Shown here: piece after piece, positions 48,844 to 56,956 of the stretch | Layout: each line of letters begins with the position of its first letter | Position numbering within the stretch: position 1 is the first letter of the stretch | Source: Rubrobacter_D sp963840835 | Lineage (GTDB): Bacteria; Actinomycetota; Rubrobacteria; Rubrobacterales; Rubrobacteraceae | NCBI GenBank assembly: GCA_963840835.1 | Contig: CAWJAM010000002.1 | Coordinates: 319,952 to 383,951, forward strand | DNA: 64,000 nt | Reading direction: 5' to 3' | Made by a program: the position numbers and the translations under genes | Notes under the pieces: model-generated | The model's database searches: none | What the model was told of the DNA's origin: nothing | The model's input: only the letters and a program-made list of their open reading frames with translations

Positions 48844-51220
48844 GGGGTCGTCCCCCCCACCGGGTACGTGGGTCGGGAAGTCTGTGCGCAGGGTCGAGGA
48901 CAGGCGGCACCTCACGGGTCGAGGCCTCTTCGTGGACGACATGAAGCGGTCCAACATGCTCTACGCCAGCTTCGTACGGTCCCCCTTCGGCGCGGCGCGC
49001 ATAAAGGGGGTTTCCGTCGGGGACGCACTGGAGCTGAAGGACGTGGAGGCTGTGATAACGGCCTCGGATCTCGGCGAGGTCTCGGGGCTCAGGCCCGTTC
49101 TGAACCGCCCGGAATTCGTTCCGGTGGAGATGCCGCTGCTCGCCGGCGACACAGTCCGTCATGTTGGCGAGCCGGTCGCCATGGTCCTGGCGAACTCTCC
49201 CCACGCCGCGGAGGACGGCGTCGAGGCCGTGAAGATCGAGTACGAGCCTCTCGAGCCAATCGTATCGATGGACGAGGCTCTCGCCGAGGGCGCCCGGACG
49301 GTGCATGAGGGGACCGAAGGCAACGTGCTGCTCGACGTATCAGGCACCAACGACCCCGAGCTGGAAGAGGTCGTTGGGCGGGCCCACATCGTGGTCGAGG
49401 CCACGTTCGACTCGGGGCGGCTTGCGGCCGTTCCAATTGAGGCGCGGGCCTGCCTGGCCGAGTGGGACGCGCGGGAGGACACCCTGATCCTGCACACCTC
49501 CACGCAGGTGCCTTACGTGGTGCGCACCGCTGTCTCCGACGTTCTCGGCATCCCGCAGCAGCGCGTGCGCGTGGTGGCCCCGGACGTGGGCGGGGGCTTC
49601 GGGCAGAAGTGCGTGGTTGGCCGCGAGGAGGTGATGGTGCCCATCGCTGCCCAGAAGGTGGGTCGACCGGTCAAGTGGGTCGAAGACCGTCAGGAGAACC
49701 TGACCGCGTCCTTCCACGGCCACGAGCAGCGCTACTATGCCCGCGCCGCCTTCGACGAAGAAGGACGCCTGCTCTCCCTCGAAGCGAACATCCTATGCGA
49801 CATCGGCGCGTACTCGTGCTACCCATTCACCTGCGGGGTCGAGCCGCTCATGGCGGCGACGGAGATGCCCGGCCCCTACCGCCTGCCGCGTTACCGTTCG
49901 CGGGCACGGGCGGTGACCACCAACAAGGTCCCCATGGCCCCCTACCGCGGCGTCTCGCGGCCCCAATTCACCTTCGTGCTCGAGCGCCTCATGCAAAAGG
50001 CCGCCAAGCGTGCGGGAATAAGCGCGGTAGAGATCCGGCGACGCAACCTGATCACCGCCGAGGAGTTCCCGTACGAGAGCCCGACCGGTGTCGTCTACGA
50101 CCCGGGCAGCTACCTGGAGTCCCTCGAGAAGTGCGTCGAGGTGATGGACGCGAGCGGTTGGGAAGAAAGGCAGGAGAAGGCGCGCGGTGAGGGGAAGCTG
50201 ATCGGTCTCGGGTTCAGCAGCTTTGCCGAGCGGTCGGGTTACGGAACCCGGGTCTTCGCCCTCAGGAAGATGGCAGTCACGCCGGGCGGCGACAACGCCC
50301 GCCTCAGGATGGACCCATCGGGGCACGCGACCGTCTCGGTCGGCACCTGCGGTCACGGCCAGGGCCACCAGACCACGCTCGCACAGATCGCGGCCGACCA
50401 ACTCGGCATAAGCCCGGAGACCATAACGGTACGCCAGGGCGACACCGAATCCACGCCGTACGGCTGGGGCACCTTCGCCAGCCGCTCCGCGGTCATCGGC
50501 GGAGGGGCGACCAAAAAGGCGGCGGCGATCCTCGCCGAGCGCATCAAGGAGGTCGCGAGCCACCTGCTTGAGGCCGCCCCCAAGGACCTAGAGATCGAGG
50601 ACGGCAAGGTCTTCGTCAAGGGCTCACCCGAAAGCCACGTCACGGTCGCCAAGGTGGCGCGCGCCGTTCACGTGGAGCCGCACCTTCTGCCGGAGGGGGA
50701 GGCGGGAACGCTCGACGCCAGCGCCGGCTTCGACCCGCCGGGCACGTTTTCGAACGCGACCCACGGTGTCGCGGTGGAGATCGACCCGGAGACGGGCGAG
50801 GTCCGAATCGACCGCTACGTGGTCGTGGAGGACTGCGGGGTGATGATCAACCCGATGATAGTGGAGGGCCAGGTGCGCGGCGGCGTAGCTCAGGGCATCG
50901 CCGCCGCACTCTACGAGCAGCTGGTCTACGACGACGAGGGGCAGCTCATCACTTCGACCTTGATGGACTACCTGGTCCCGTCTTCGACGGAAATCCCGCC
51001 CGTCGAGATCTTCCACCTGCAGACGCCCTGCGAGTTCAGCGAGACCGGGGCGAAGGGGATGGGAGAGGGCGGCACCATCGGGGCGCCCGCGGCCATCGCC
51101 AACGCGGTGGCCGACGCCCTGTCGCACCTAGATATCGAGATAGACCGGCTGCCCATCACGCCGGACTATCTGCGAGCGGCGATAAAGCGATCACGAGCAT
51201 ACGGAGGAGTTGGCCAATGA
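48833..51220 (+). CDS. Molybdenum hydroxylase large subunit 1 (xanthine dehydrogenase/CoxL family)
   Basis: 795 residues. Domain 1 begins GKSVRRVEDRRHLTGRGLFV; VAPDVGGGFGQKCVVGREEV is the first Moco contact; MAPYRGVSRPQFTFVLERLM is the active-site loop and differs from the AYRCSFR of true CO dehydrogenase, so this is a form II-type hydroxylase rather than a CO oxidiser. GTCGHGQGHQTTLAQIAADQ contacts the cofactor and KGMGEGGTIGAPAAIANAVA holds the catalytic Glu. It is paired with CoxM and CoxS; a second large subunit follows. Confidence 0.92.
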   Translation: MRTEGSSPPPGTWVGKSVRRVEDRRHLTGRGLFVDDMKRSNMLYASFVRSPFGAARIKGVSVGDALELKDVEAVITASDLGEVSGLRPVLNRPEFVPVEMPLLAGDTVRHVGEPVAMVLANSPHAAEDGVEAVKIEYEPLEPIVSMDEALAEGARTVHEGTEGNVLLDVSGTNDPELEEVVGRAHIVVEATFDSGRLAAVPIEARACLAEWDAREDTLILHTSTQVPYVVRTAVSDVLGIPQQRVRVVAPDVGGGFGQKCVVGREEVMVPIAAQKVGRPVKWVEDRQENLTASFHGHEQRYYARAAFDEEGRLLSLEANILCDIGAYSCYPFTCGVEPLMAATEMPGPYRLPRYRSRARAVTTNKVPMAPYRGVSRPQFTFVLERLMQKAAKRAGISAVEIRRRNLITAEEFPYESPTGVVYDPGSYLESLEKCVEVMDASGWEERQEKARGEGKLIGLGFSSFAERSGYGTRVFALRKMAVTPGGDNARLRMDPSGHATVSVGTCGHGQGHQTTLAQIAADQLGISPETITVRQGDTESTPYGWGTFASRSAVIGGGATKKAAAILAERIKEVASHLLEAAPKDLEIEDGKVFVKGSPESHVTVAKVARAVHVEPHLLPEGEAGTLDASAGFDPPGTFSNATHGVAVEIDPETGEVRIDRYVVVEDCGVMINPMIVEGQVRGGVAQGIAAALYEQLVYDDEGQLITSTLMDYLVPSSTEIPPVEIFHLQTPCEFSETGAKGMGEGGTIGAPAAIANAVADALSHLDIEIDRLPITPDYLRAAIKRSRAYGGVGQ

Positions 51221-51774
51221 AGGAGACCCACTTCGCGAAATTCACCGTCAACGGCCGTCCCGAGGAGGTAGAGGTAGAGCCCCGCCGGACGCTGGCCGAC
51301 GTGCTGCGCCACGACCTCGGCTACACGGGGACGCACTTGGGCTGCGAGCACGGGATCTGCGGCGCCTGCACCGTTTTGCTCGACGGCCTTCCGGCGAGGT
51401 CCTGCCTCCTTTTCGGCGTGCAGGCCGACGGGTGCGAGGTAGAGACGGTGGAGGGCCTCGAGTCGGACGGACGGCTTAACCCATTGCAGGAGGCGTTCTC
51501 TGCCCACCACGGGCTGCAATGCGGGTTTTGCACCCCTGGGTTCTTGATGCTAGCGACAGCTTTTCTGAGGGAGAACTACGACCCCACGGAGGAGGAGACG
51601 CGGGAGGCCATGTCCTCCAACCTCTGCCGGTGCACGGGTTACCAGGGCATCATCGAAGCGGTGCGCGCCGCCGCGGGCAAGAACCTGGAGGCCGCTGGCG
51701 AAGAGCCGGACGCGTTGGGCGAAGAGGTCGGAGGCGTCTCCTCCCTGCGCGACGCGGGGGGCCACGGTCAATGA
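51217..51774 (+). CDS. coxS: CoxS-type [2Fe-2S] subunit of the molybdenum hydroxylase
   Basis: 185 residues. The N-terminal ferredoxin cluster is GCEHGICGACTVLLDG with a fourth Cys in ARSCLLFG; the helical-domain cluster is QCGFCTPGFLMLATAFLREN and NLCRCTGYQGIIEAVRAAAG. The usual length is about 160; the extra C-terminal about 20 residues are acidic. It overlaps the first large subunit by 4 bp and the second by ATGA, so all four genes form one operon. GGAGGAG lies upstream. Confidence 0.94.
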   Translation: MKETHFAKFTVNGRPEEVEVEPRRTLADVLRHDLGYTGTHLGCEHGICGACTVLLDGLPARSCLLFGVQADGCEVETVEGLESDGRLNPLQEAFSAHHGLQCGFCTPGFLMLATAFLRENYDPTEEETREAMSSNLCRCTGYQGIIEAVRAAAGKNLEAAGEEPDALGEEVGGVSSLRDAGGHGQ

Positions 51775-54086
51775 GCGCCGTCGGGAGGCGGGTCGTCCGC
51801 CTCGAGGATCGGCGTCTGCTGCGCGGGTTGGGCCACTTCGTCGACGACGTTCACCGCCCGGGGCAGCTGTGGATGAGGGTCCTGAGGTCCCCGCTCGCAC
51901 ACGCGCGCTTGGGGAGCGTCCGTACGGAGGCGGCTCTCGCCATCCCCGGGGTCGAGACGGTGCTAACCGGCGAGGACCTCGAGCAGACGAGCCCGATACC
52001 GATCCGCACCCGTTCCGAGCTCGATCTCGACGCCTTCTTGCAGCCCGTTCTGGCGCGTGACCGGGTGCGCTACGTGGGCGAGCCCGTCGCCGTGGTTCTG
52101 GCCGAGGACGCCTACCTCGCCGAAGACGCAGCCGAGCTTATCGAGGTGGAGTACGAAGAACTGCCGGTCGCCCTCGACGCCAGCGAGGCGATCGGGACGG
52201 ACGCCGCGCGACTCAGAGATGGGTGCAACAACGAGGCCGCGACCCTGGTAATGGGCTACGGGGACGTCGAAGCGGCGTTCAGCGATGCCGCGCGCGTCAT
52301 CGAGGTTGACGTCAAGATCGGGCGCCACTCCGGGGTGCCCTTGGAGACCCGGGGACTCGTAGCCGACTACGATGCGGGGAGCGATCACCTCGTTATCTGG
52401 GGGGCGACCAAGGTACCCCACTTCAACCGGCGGGTGCTTTCGCAGATGCTGGGTATGCCCTTGAGCCGGATCAGCATGAGGAAGTCCGACGCGGGGGGTG
52501 GCTTTGGCGTGCGGGGCGAGTTCTACTCGGAGGACTTCCTGGTGGCCTACCTGGCCCGCAAGACGCGACGCCCCGTGAAGTGGACCGAGGACCGCCAGGA
52601 GAACCTCGTGGCTACCAACCACTCCCGCGAGCAGCGCCACCGGCTCGAGGCGGCCTTCGACGAGGAGCACCGGCTGTTGGGTTTACGCTCCGAGGTGTGG
52701 CACGACAACGGCGCCTACCTCCGCACCCACGGCGTCATCGTACCCGACCTGACGCTGGCGATGATGCCAGGACCCTACAGGATCCCGGCCTACGAGGGCA
52801 CCGCCCACGTCGCGCTGACCAACAAGACGCCCTGCGGCACCTTCCGCGGGCCGGGACGCTACGAGGGGACCTTCTCCCGCGAGCACCTACTCGACGTGGC
52901 GGCCGCGGAGCTCGGTGTGGATCGGCTGGAGCTGAGAAGAGAGAACCTGCTCTCCACCGCGGAGATACCCCACGTCAGGCACCTCTCTACCCTCGGGACT
53001 GACGTTGTTCTGGACGCCGGCGACTACGAGGGTCTGCTGGACAAGGCGCTCTCACGCTCCGGCTTCGAAGTGTGGCAGGAGGAGGCGCGAGAGCTGCGCT
53101 CTCGGGGACGCCTCGTCGGGACCGGGATAGGCTACTTCCTCGAGAAGAGCGGGCTTGGGCCCTACGAGGAGGCCAGCGTAGAGGTAGACCCCACCGGCTC
53201 GGTTCGGGTACTCATCGGGGGCGCCTCCCTAGGCCAGGGCATCGAGACGGTCATGGCCCAGATCGCGGCGGAGGAGCTGGACGTCCCCCCGGAGGCGATG
53301 GAGGTGGTGCACACGGATACGGACCTCCTGCCCGATGGGGTGGGCTCATGGGCGAGCCGCTCGACGGTCGTCGGCGGCAGCGCGGTTATGCTCGCGGCGA
53401 AGGCCACCGCCGAGAAGGCGCTGCGGGTCGCGGCCGACCTGCTGGAGGCCTCAGTTACAGACCTGCGCCTGGAATCTTCTCGAGTAGTGGTCGCGGGCTC
53501 CCCTGACGAGTCGCTGTCGTTGGGCGAGATCGCGGCCGCCTGCGATCCACAGAGCAGCGCGAGGAGGGGCGAAGCCCCCGGCTTGGGCGCCCGTCGCACC
53601 TTCTCCGTTGACCACATGACCTATCCCTATGGCTTGCATCTGGCGCAGGTGGAGGTCGACCCGGAGACCGGCGGGGTAGAGATTTTGCGCTACTTCATCG
53701 CCTACGAGGTCGGGCGCGCGATCAACCCCACACTCGTCGAGGGACAGCTCGTCGGGGGCGCAGCGCAAGGCCTCGGAGGTGCCCTGCTCGAGGAGTTCAG
53801 CTACGATGAGTCCGGCCAACCTCTAGCCACGACCTTTATCGACTACCTAGAGCCCACCGCTGCCGAGATTCCCCGGATAGAGACCTTCGTTTGCGAGGAC
53901 GCGCCGTCCCCCGATAACCCCTTGGGTGTGAAGGGTGCCGGCGAGGGAGGGACCACGGGCTGCGGAGCGACCGTGTGCAGTGCGGTGGAGGACGCGCTCT
54001 CGCTGCCGGGCAGTATCACAGCTTTGCCCATAACCCCCGCTAGGGTACGCTCTCTTACGCGTCATAGCGAAATGCAGAGGTATTGA
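51771..54086 (+). CDS. Molybdenum hydroxylase large subunit 2 (xanthine dehydrogenase/CoxL family)
   Basis: 771 residues from the ATG at 51771, which overlaps the coxS stop; the longer frame from 51519 is an artefact. VRLEDRRLLRGLGHFVDDVH opens the protein, SDAGGGFGVRGEFYSEDFLV is the Moco contact, and CGTFRGPGRYEGTFSREHLL the active-site loop, clearly different from the first subunit (PYRGVSR). GGASLGQGIETVMAQIAAEE and KGAGEGGTTGCGATVCSAVE complete the cofactor site with the catalytic Glu. Two large subunits for one M and one S suggest two hydroxylation steps or a mixed complex. Its stop lies inside a hairpin. Confidence 0.92.
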   Translation: MSAVGRRVVRLEDRRLLRGLGHFVDDVHRPGQLWMRVLRSPLAHARLGSVRTEAALAIPGVETVLTGEDLEQTSPIPIRTRSELDLDAFLQPVLARDRVRYVGEPVAVVLAEDAYLAEDAAELIEVEYEELPVALDASEAIGTDAARLRDGCNNEAATLVMGYGDVEAAFSDAARVIEVDVKIGRHSGVPLETRGLVADYDAGSDHLVIWGATKVPHFNRRVLSQMLGMPLSRISMRKSDAGGGFGVRGEFYSEDFLVAYLARKTRRPVKWTEDRQENLVATNHSREQRHRLEAAFDEEHRLLGLRSEVWHDNGAYLRTHGVIVPDLTLAMMPGPYRIPAYEGTAHVALTNKTPCGTFRGPGRYEGTFSREHLLDVAAAELGVDRLELRRENLLSTAEIPHVRHLSTLGTDVVLDAGDYEGLLDKALSRSGFEVWQEEARELRSRGRLVGTGIGYFLEKSGLGPYEEASVEVDPTGSVRVLIGGASLGQGIETVMAQIAAEELDVPPEAMEVVHTDTDLLPDGVGSWASRSTVVGGSAVMLAAKATAEKALRVAADLLEASVTDLRLESSRVVVAGSPDESLSLGEIAAACDPQSSARRGEAPGLGARRTFSVDHMTYPYGLHLAQVEVDPETGGVEILRYFIAYEVGRAINPTLVEGQLVGGAAQGLGGALLEEFSYDESGQPLATTFIDYLEPTAAEIPRIETFVCEDAPSPDNPLGVKGAGEGGTTGCGATVCSAVEDALSLPGSITALPITPARVRSLTRHSEMQRY

Positions 54087-54100
54087 ACCTCTGCATTTCG
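54068..54100. terminator. Perfect hairpin overlapping the end of the molybdenum operon
   Basis: CGAAATGCAGAGG pairs perfectly with CCTCTGCATTTCG (13-bp stem, 7-nt loop), and the stop codon of the second large subunit lies in the loop. Confidence 0.7.
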
Positions 54101-54174
54101 CGCCATCAGCTATCAGCGATCAGCTATCAGCCAGGACAAGAAGCTGAAAGCTGACGGCTGAGAGCTGATGGCGC
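54100..54174. repeat. Long imperfect hairpin of AGCTATCAGC-type units
   Basis: GCGCCATCAGCT at 54100 pairs with AGCTGATGGCGC at 54163-54174. Inside are repeats such as CAGCTATCAG and AGCTGAAAGCTGA; a REP-like palindromic unit. Confidence 0.65.
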
Positions 54175-54208
54175 GCCGTGCATAAAGCTTGAGCATTATG
54201 CACGGCGC
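54173..54208. repeat. Third consecutive hairpin
   Basis: GCGCCGTGCATAA pairs perfectly with TTATGCACGGCGC over a 10-nt loop, directly after the previous palindrome. Confidence 0.65.
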
Positions 54209-54223
54209 TGCACATAGATGAGG

Positions 54224-54541
54224 TCAAGGCATTGGGCCGTTCAGCAAAGCGATGATGTTATCCAAGGCGCTTTGCCTGTGCTCGTCCTGGGCGGCGATGG
54301 CCCTGTCGACGTCCCCTGCCTTGCAAGCCTCGACGATTTCCCTATGACTTTCGTGGGCCCGCTCGTACCAGGCGGGATCTGCGATTAGGCTGCGGTACGC
54401 CCCCGAGTGGGAGGGGGCGACTTCTACTTCGATGTACCGCGCCTTGATCCAGGCGCCGTCCTCGGTCTCAGACAACACCTCCGCTACTGCGCCATCACCT
54501 GTTCGAATCGTATCTCCCGGCCGGAACTCCCACAGGTTCAT
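54224..54541 (-). CDS. Chimeric ORF: mobile-element N-terminus joined to a GntR FCD tail
   Basis: 105 codons from the ATG at 54541 (GGAGGTACGT upstream). Residues 1 to about 43 (MNLWEFRPGDTIRTGDGAVA, VLSETEDGAWIKARYIEVE) resemble small proteins of integrated plasmids. From about residue 50 the protein reads DPAWYERAHESHREIVEACK, AGDVDRAIAAQDEHRQSALD, the last helices of a GntR FCD ligand-binding domain. The catabolic operon's regulator has therefore probably been cut by the element and its 3-prime end captured. Not expected to bind DNA. Confidence 0.7.
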   Translation of the reverse strand: MNLWEFRPGDTIRTGDGAVAEVLSETEDGAWIKARYIEVEVAPSHSGAYRSLIADPAWYERAHESHREIVEACKAGDVDRAIAAQDEHRQSALDNIIALLNGPMP

Positions 54542-54584
54542 ACGTACCTCCTCCATAAAGGCCGTATCTCGACTCCCACGGTAG

Positions 54585-54926
54585 TCAGGCCATCGCTCGC
54601 TTGCCTGCCAGTACGCTCTCCGGATCGTCGGTTTTGCCGAGGTAGAGCTTCTTCTGCCTGCCGCCCTCGTGGTAGCGGAAGTACCAGTAAGGCCCCTGCT
54701 CCTTCGCCGTCCCGTCCTTACGAACATGGTAGCGGACCTCGGCCTGGAGCGTCCCGTCGGCGTGGGGACGGTACTCGACCACGCCGGAGACGGGCTGCTC
54801 CTTGCGCCCGCCTGCTGGAGCATGCGTCCCAAAGCTCTGTAGCCGACGCCTGAGCGCGGCCTCGACGCGGGCGAGTTGCGCCTGGTCCAGGCCCTCCAGG
54901 CCGGAGATGAGTTCCTCTACGTCCAC
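54585..54926 (-). CDS. DUF6788-like mobile-element protein (113 aa)
   Basis: The N-terminal helix pair VDVEELISGLEGLDQAQLAR, VEAALRRRLQSF precedes a small beta domain: VEYRPHADGTLQAEVRYHVR then GPYWYFRYHEGGRQKKLYLG, the YxxxRYxxGGxxxxxYLG pattern common in phage and plasmid proteins. The GTG start at 54926 has GAGGAGG just upstream. Part of the minus-strand element operon. Function unknown. Confidence 0.7.
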   Translation of the reverse strand: MDVEELISGLEGLDQAQLARVEAALRRRLQSFGTHAPAGGRKEQPVSGVVEYRPHADGTLQAEVRYHVRKDGTAKEQGPYWYFRYHEGGRQKKLYLGKTDDPESVLAGKRAMA

Positions 54927-55048
54927 GGACCTCCTCGATCTGTGCGCGCACACTCGAGTACCATTGTGCGCCACACTCCCTGCCCGGTCAACGACACCTA
55001 CAACGATTTGCCGACGAGGACCTCGACGGCGCAGCGGCCGAGAGGCTT

Positions 55049-55411
55049 CTATGTGGGTGCGCCGATCTCCTTGCGCCATACGCCGCCGCGCAAGACCTCC
55101 CGAACCCCGTGGTAGGCGAAGACGACCAGGTCGAAGGTCTCCTCGCACCCTCCTGTGGCCTCATACGGGTAGTGCTCGATGAAAACCGGGATGCGCCCAA
55201 AGCCGTGCATGTCCATCACCTCGGCGGCGAGCTGCTCTGTGGCGTTGGTGACAGAGGTGCCGGGGTTGTCGGCGAACTCGGAGACTATCGTCACCGGAGC
55301 GTCGCCGAGGGCCTCACACTCCTCGTCGGGCATGTAGAACCTGACGCGGCACGCCGAGCGGACTCCGGAGGGTCCGCGGAAGGCATGGACGTAGTCTTTG
55401 GTCAGGCGCAT
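55049..55411 (-). CDS. Hypothetical mobile-element protein (120 aa)
   Basis: Not recognised. MRLTKDYVHAFRGPSGVRSA opens with a strand-turn; VTIVSEFADNPGTSVTNATE, QLAAEVMDMHGFGRIPVFIE and FDLVVFAYHGVREVLRGGVW suggest a compact alpha/beta protein. GAGAGGGG precedes the ATG at 55411. It ends 123 bp before the DUF6788-like gene and follows the DUF6573-like gene by 10 bp. Confidence 0.6.
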   Translation of the reverse strand: MRLTKDYVHAFRGPSGVRSACRVRFYMPDEECEALGDAPVTIVSEFADNPGTSVTNATEQLAAEVMDMHGFGRIPVFIEHYPYEATGGCEETFDLVVFAYHGVREVLRGGVWRKEIGAPT

Positions 55412-55421
55412 CGGTCCCCTC

Positions 55422-55820
55422 TCAGTCCTCGCTGGGGCGCATGATGGTAATGACAGGTTCGCCCTCGTCACCAGGGCCTATGTGGCACCTGGCGCGGTAG
55501 TTGTTGCCGGTACCGATGGGCATGATGAGCGAGTAGACGAACTCCGAGCAGTCGCGGTTCTCGGGCCTCCTCGCGCCGTGGCCTGCCATGAAGAGCAGGT
55601 CCCAAAGCCGGCCTGACGCGCTTTGCCCGGCGGACACATGCCGACCGGAGAGGTCATTCACGTCCGCCAATACGCTCTGGGTGAGGGCCACGCGGACGCG
55701 AAAGCCGGCTTCCCGGGCCGTCGCCGTCACGTCCACGAGGACGCCATCGGCCAGAGCCTCGGCGCGGGTGTAGACGTGGATCGGCTCTCCCGAGAAATCG
55801 GCGGGATCTTGGTCATTCAT
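55422..55820 (-). CDS. DUF6573-like mobile-element protein (132 aa)
   Basis: The opening SGEPIHVYTRAEALADGVLV, DVTATAREAGFRVRVALTQS is the hallmark of the DUF6573 family, common on plasmids and ICEs; the end YRARCHIGPGDEGEPVITIM also fits. Function unknown. The ATG overlaps the next gene upstream by 4 bp. Confidence 0.8.
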   Translation of the reverse strand: MNDQDPADFSGEPIHVYTRAEALADGVLVDVTATAREAGFRVRVALTQSVLADVNDLSGRHVSAGQSASGRLWDLLFMAGHGARRPENRDCSEFVYSLIMPIGTGNNYRARCHIGPGDEGEPVITIMRPSED

Positions 55821-56008
55821 CGCGTCTGTCCTTTCGCTCGAAGGTAGGCAGCGTTCGCTTCTAGGAACTCCCGCCAGAGCCGGCCGCGTTCGGCGGTGTC
55901 GCGAGAGAGCGTCCGGGTCGCGGCCAGGTACTCAGCTCGCCTGTGGTCGCGTGCTGCCTGAAGCTCCGCGACGATGGAGGAGGTGGTGGTGGTGGTGGCG
56001 GTCCTCAT
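55817..56008 (-). CDS. Small helical mobile-element protein (63 aa)
   Basis: A Thr-rich start, then one long charged helix (ELQAARDHRRAEYLAATRTL, SRDTAERGRLWREFLEANAA). No family recognised. It overlaps both neighbours by 4 bp, so it is translated in the operon. Confidence 0.6.
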   Translation of the reverse strand: MRTATTTTTSSIVAELQAARDHRRAEYLAATRTLSRDTAERGRLWREFLEANAAYLRAKGQTR

Positions 56009-56382
56009 CGGAGCGCCTCCCTGTAGCTAACCAGCACCTCGACCTCGACGCGGCCCCAGCGGAAGCGGGCCAAAAGCGAGAAGTACGGGCGGCCGTAGAG
56101 CGCCAGCCTCCGGAGGCCCCCGCGCCTTCCCCACCGCGCGAAATCGCCGGCGTCCTGGTGCAGGCGGCGGTGATCGGCGGCGGGGATCTCGCGGACGGAA
56201 CCCTCGACCATCGCCGCAAGCTCCCCGCGCGAGACGCGGAAGTGCACGCCCCACCGCTCTGCCTCGGCATCGAAGTCCGACCACGGACCCGAACCCTCGG
56301 CCGCCCGGTCGTAGAGGGAGAGCAGGCAGCGCGCCGCCCCGTGGTGGACGTGGACGGCGCCCCTCTCCTCGGCGGTCATCAC
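56005..56382 (-). CDS. Hypothetical mobile-element protein (125 aa)
   Basis: Not recognised. AEERGAVHVHHGAARCLLSL is helical, RWGVHFRVSRGELAAMVEGS and ALYGRPYFSLLARFRWGRVE give an alternating alpha/beta pattern. It overlaps the SWIM gene by 4 bp and the next by 4 bp. Confidence 0.6.
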   Translation of the reverse strand: MMTAEERGAVHVHHGAARCLLSLYDRAAEGSGPWSDFDAEAERWGVHFRVSRGELAAMVEGSVREIPAADHRRLHQDAGDFARWGRRGGLRRLALYGRPYFSLLARFRWGRVEVEVLVSYREALR

Positions 56383-56807
56383 GCTGCTACCCTTTCGCGC
56401 CCGGCGCGCTTACGCCGGATCTCTGTCTCGACGGCCACGACGGCGGGGACCGGAGCCCCTACCGCCGCCCGCCACAGCGCCCAGCAAGCGAGCCCGTGCT
56501 TGCACGCCCGCGAGCCCTCGCTCCACCGACGGTGCCGCCCGTGATGGTCCGGGCACGAGCAGCGCCACGAGCCCTTCGCTTCGACCCGATAGACTGCGCC
56601 ACCGGACCCTCGCACCAGGTAGCCGACCAATTCGCCGCCGCGAACCTGCGCCCTGATGAGCCCCCGGCGCGGGGAAACAGCGTGATCCGCCAGGATGCCC
56701 GCCGCCCGCTCGCACCGCGAAGAGAGCGCCGGACGGGCAGCCGCTACCCGGACCAGCTCGACCGCCGCACGATCCGCCATCTCCTGAAGTACACTTCCCT
56801 TGCTCAA
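56379..56807 (-). CDS. SWIM zinc-finger protein (142 aa)
   Basis: The SWIM motif CxCxnCxH reads SWRCSCPDHHGRHRRWSEGS then RACKHGLACWALW, with an extended spacer, preceded by a beta hairpin AQVRGGELVGYLVRGSGGAV. SWIM domains bind zinc and often DNA or proteins, and occur in many integrated elements. The TTG start at 56807 is chosen because AAGGAGG lies five bases upstream; the ATG at 56858 has no site. Probably the first gene of the compact minus-strand operon. Confidence 0.75.
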   Translation of the reverse strand: MSKGSVLQEMADRAAVELVRVAAARPALSSRCERAAGILADHAVSPRRGLIRAQVRGGELVGYLVRGSGGAVYRVEAKGSWRCSCPDHHGRHRRWSEGSRACKHGLACWALWRAAVGAPVPAVVAVETEIRRKRAGRERVAA

Positions 56808-56956
56808 GGCTTTCCTCCTTGGGCCGGGCCTGGGGCGGTTCCAGCGCCGCCAGGCCATTTACACGTCTTGTGTACTTGTGCGCGCACAGTAAATATACTG
56901 GCCCGAAGCCGATTTCCCAACGTCTTTTTGCATGTTTTGCAGGGAAATCTTGGGCA

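Noticed and set aside
48833..51220. True aerobic CO dehydrogenase (coxL form I)
   Set aside because: The active-site loop reads PYRGVSR instead of AYRCSFR, so CO oxidation is not supported.
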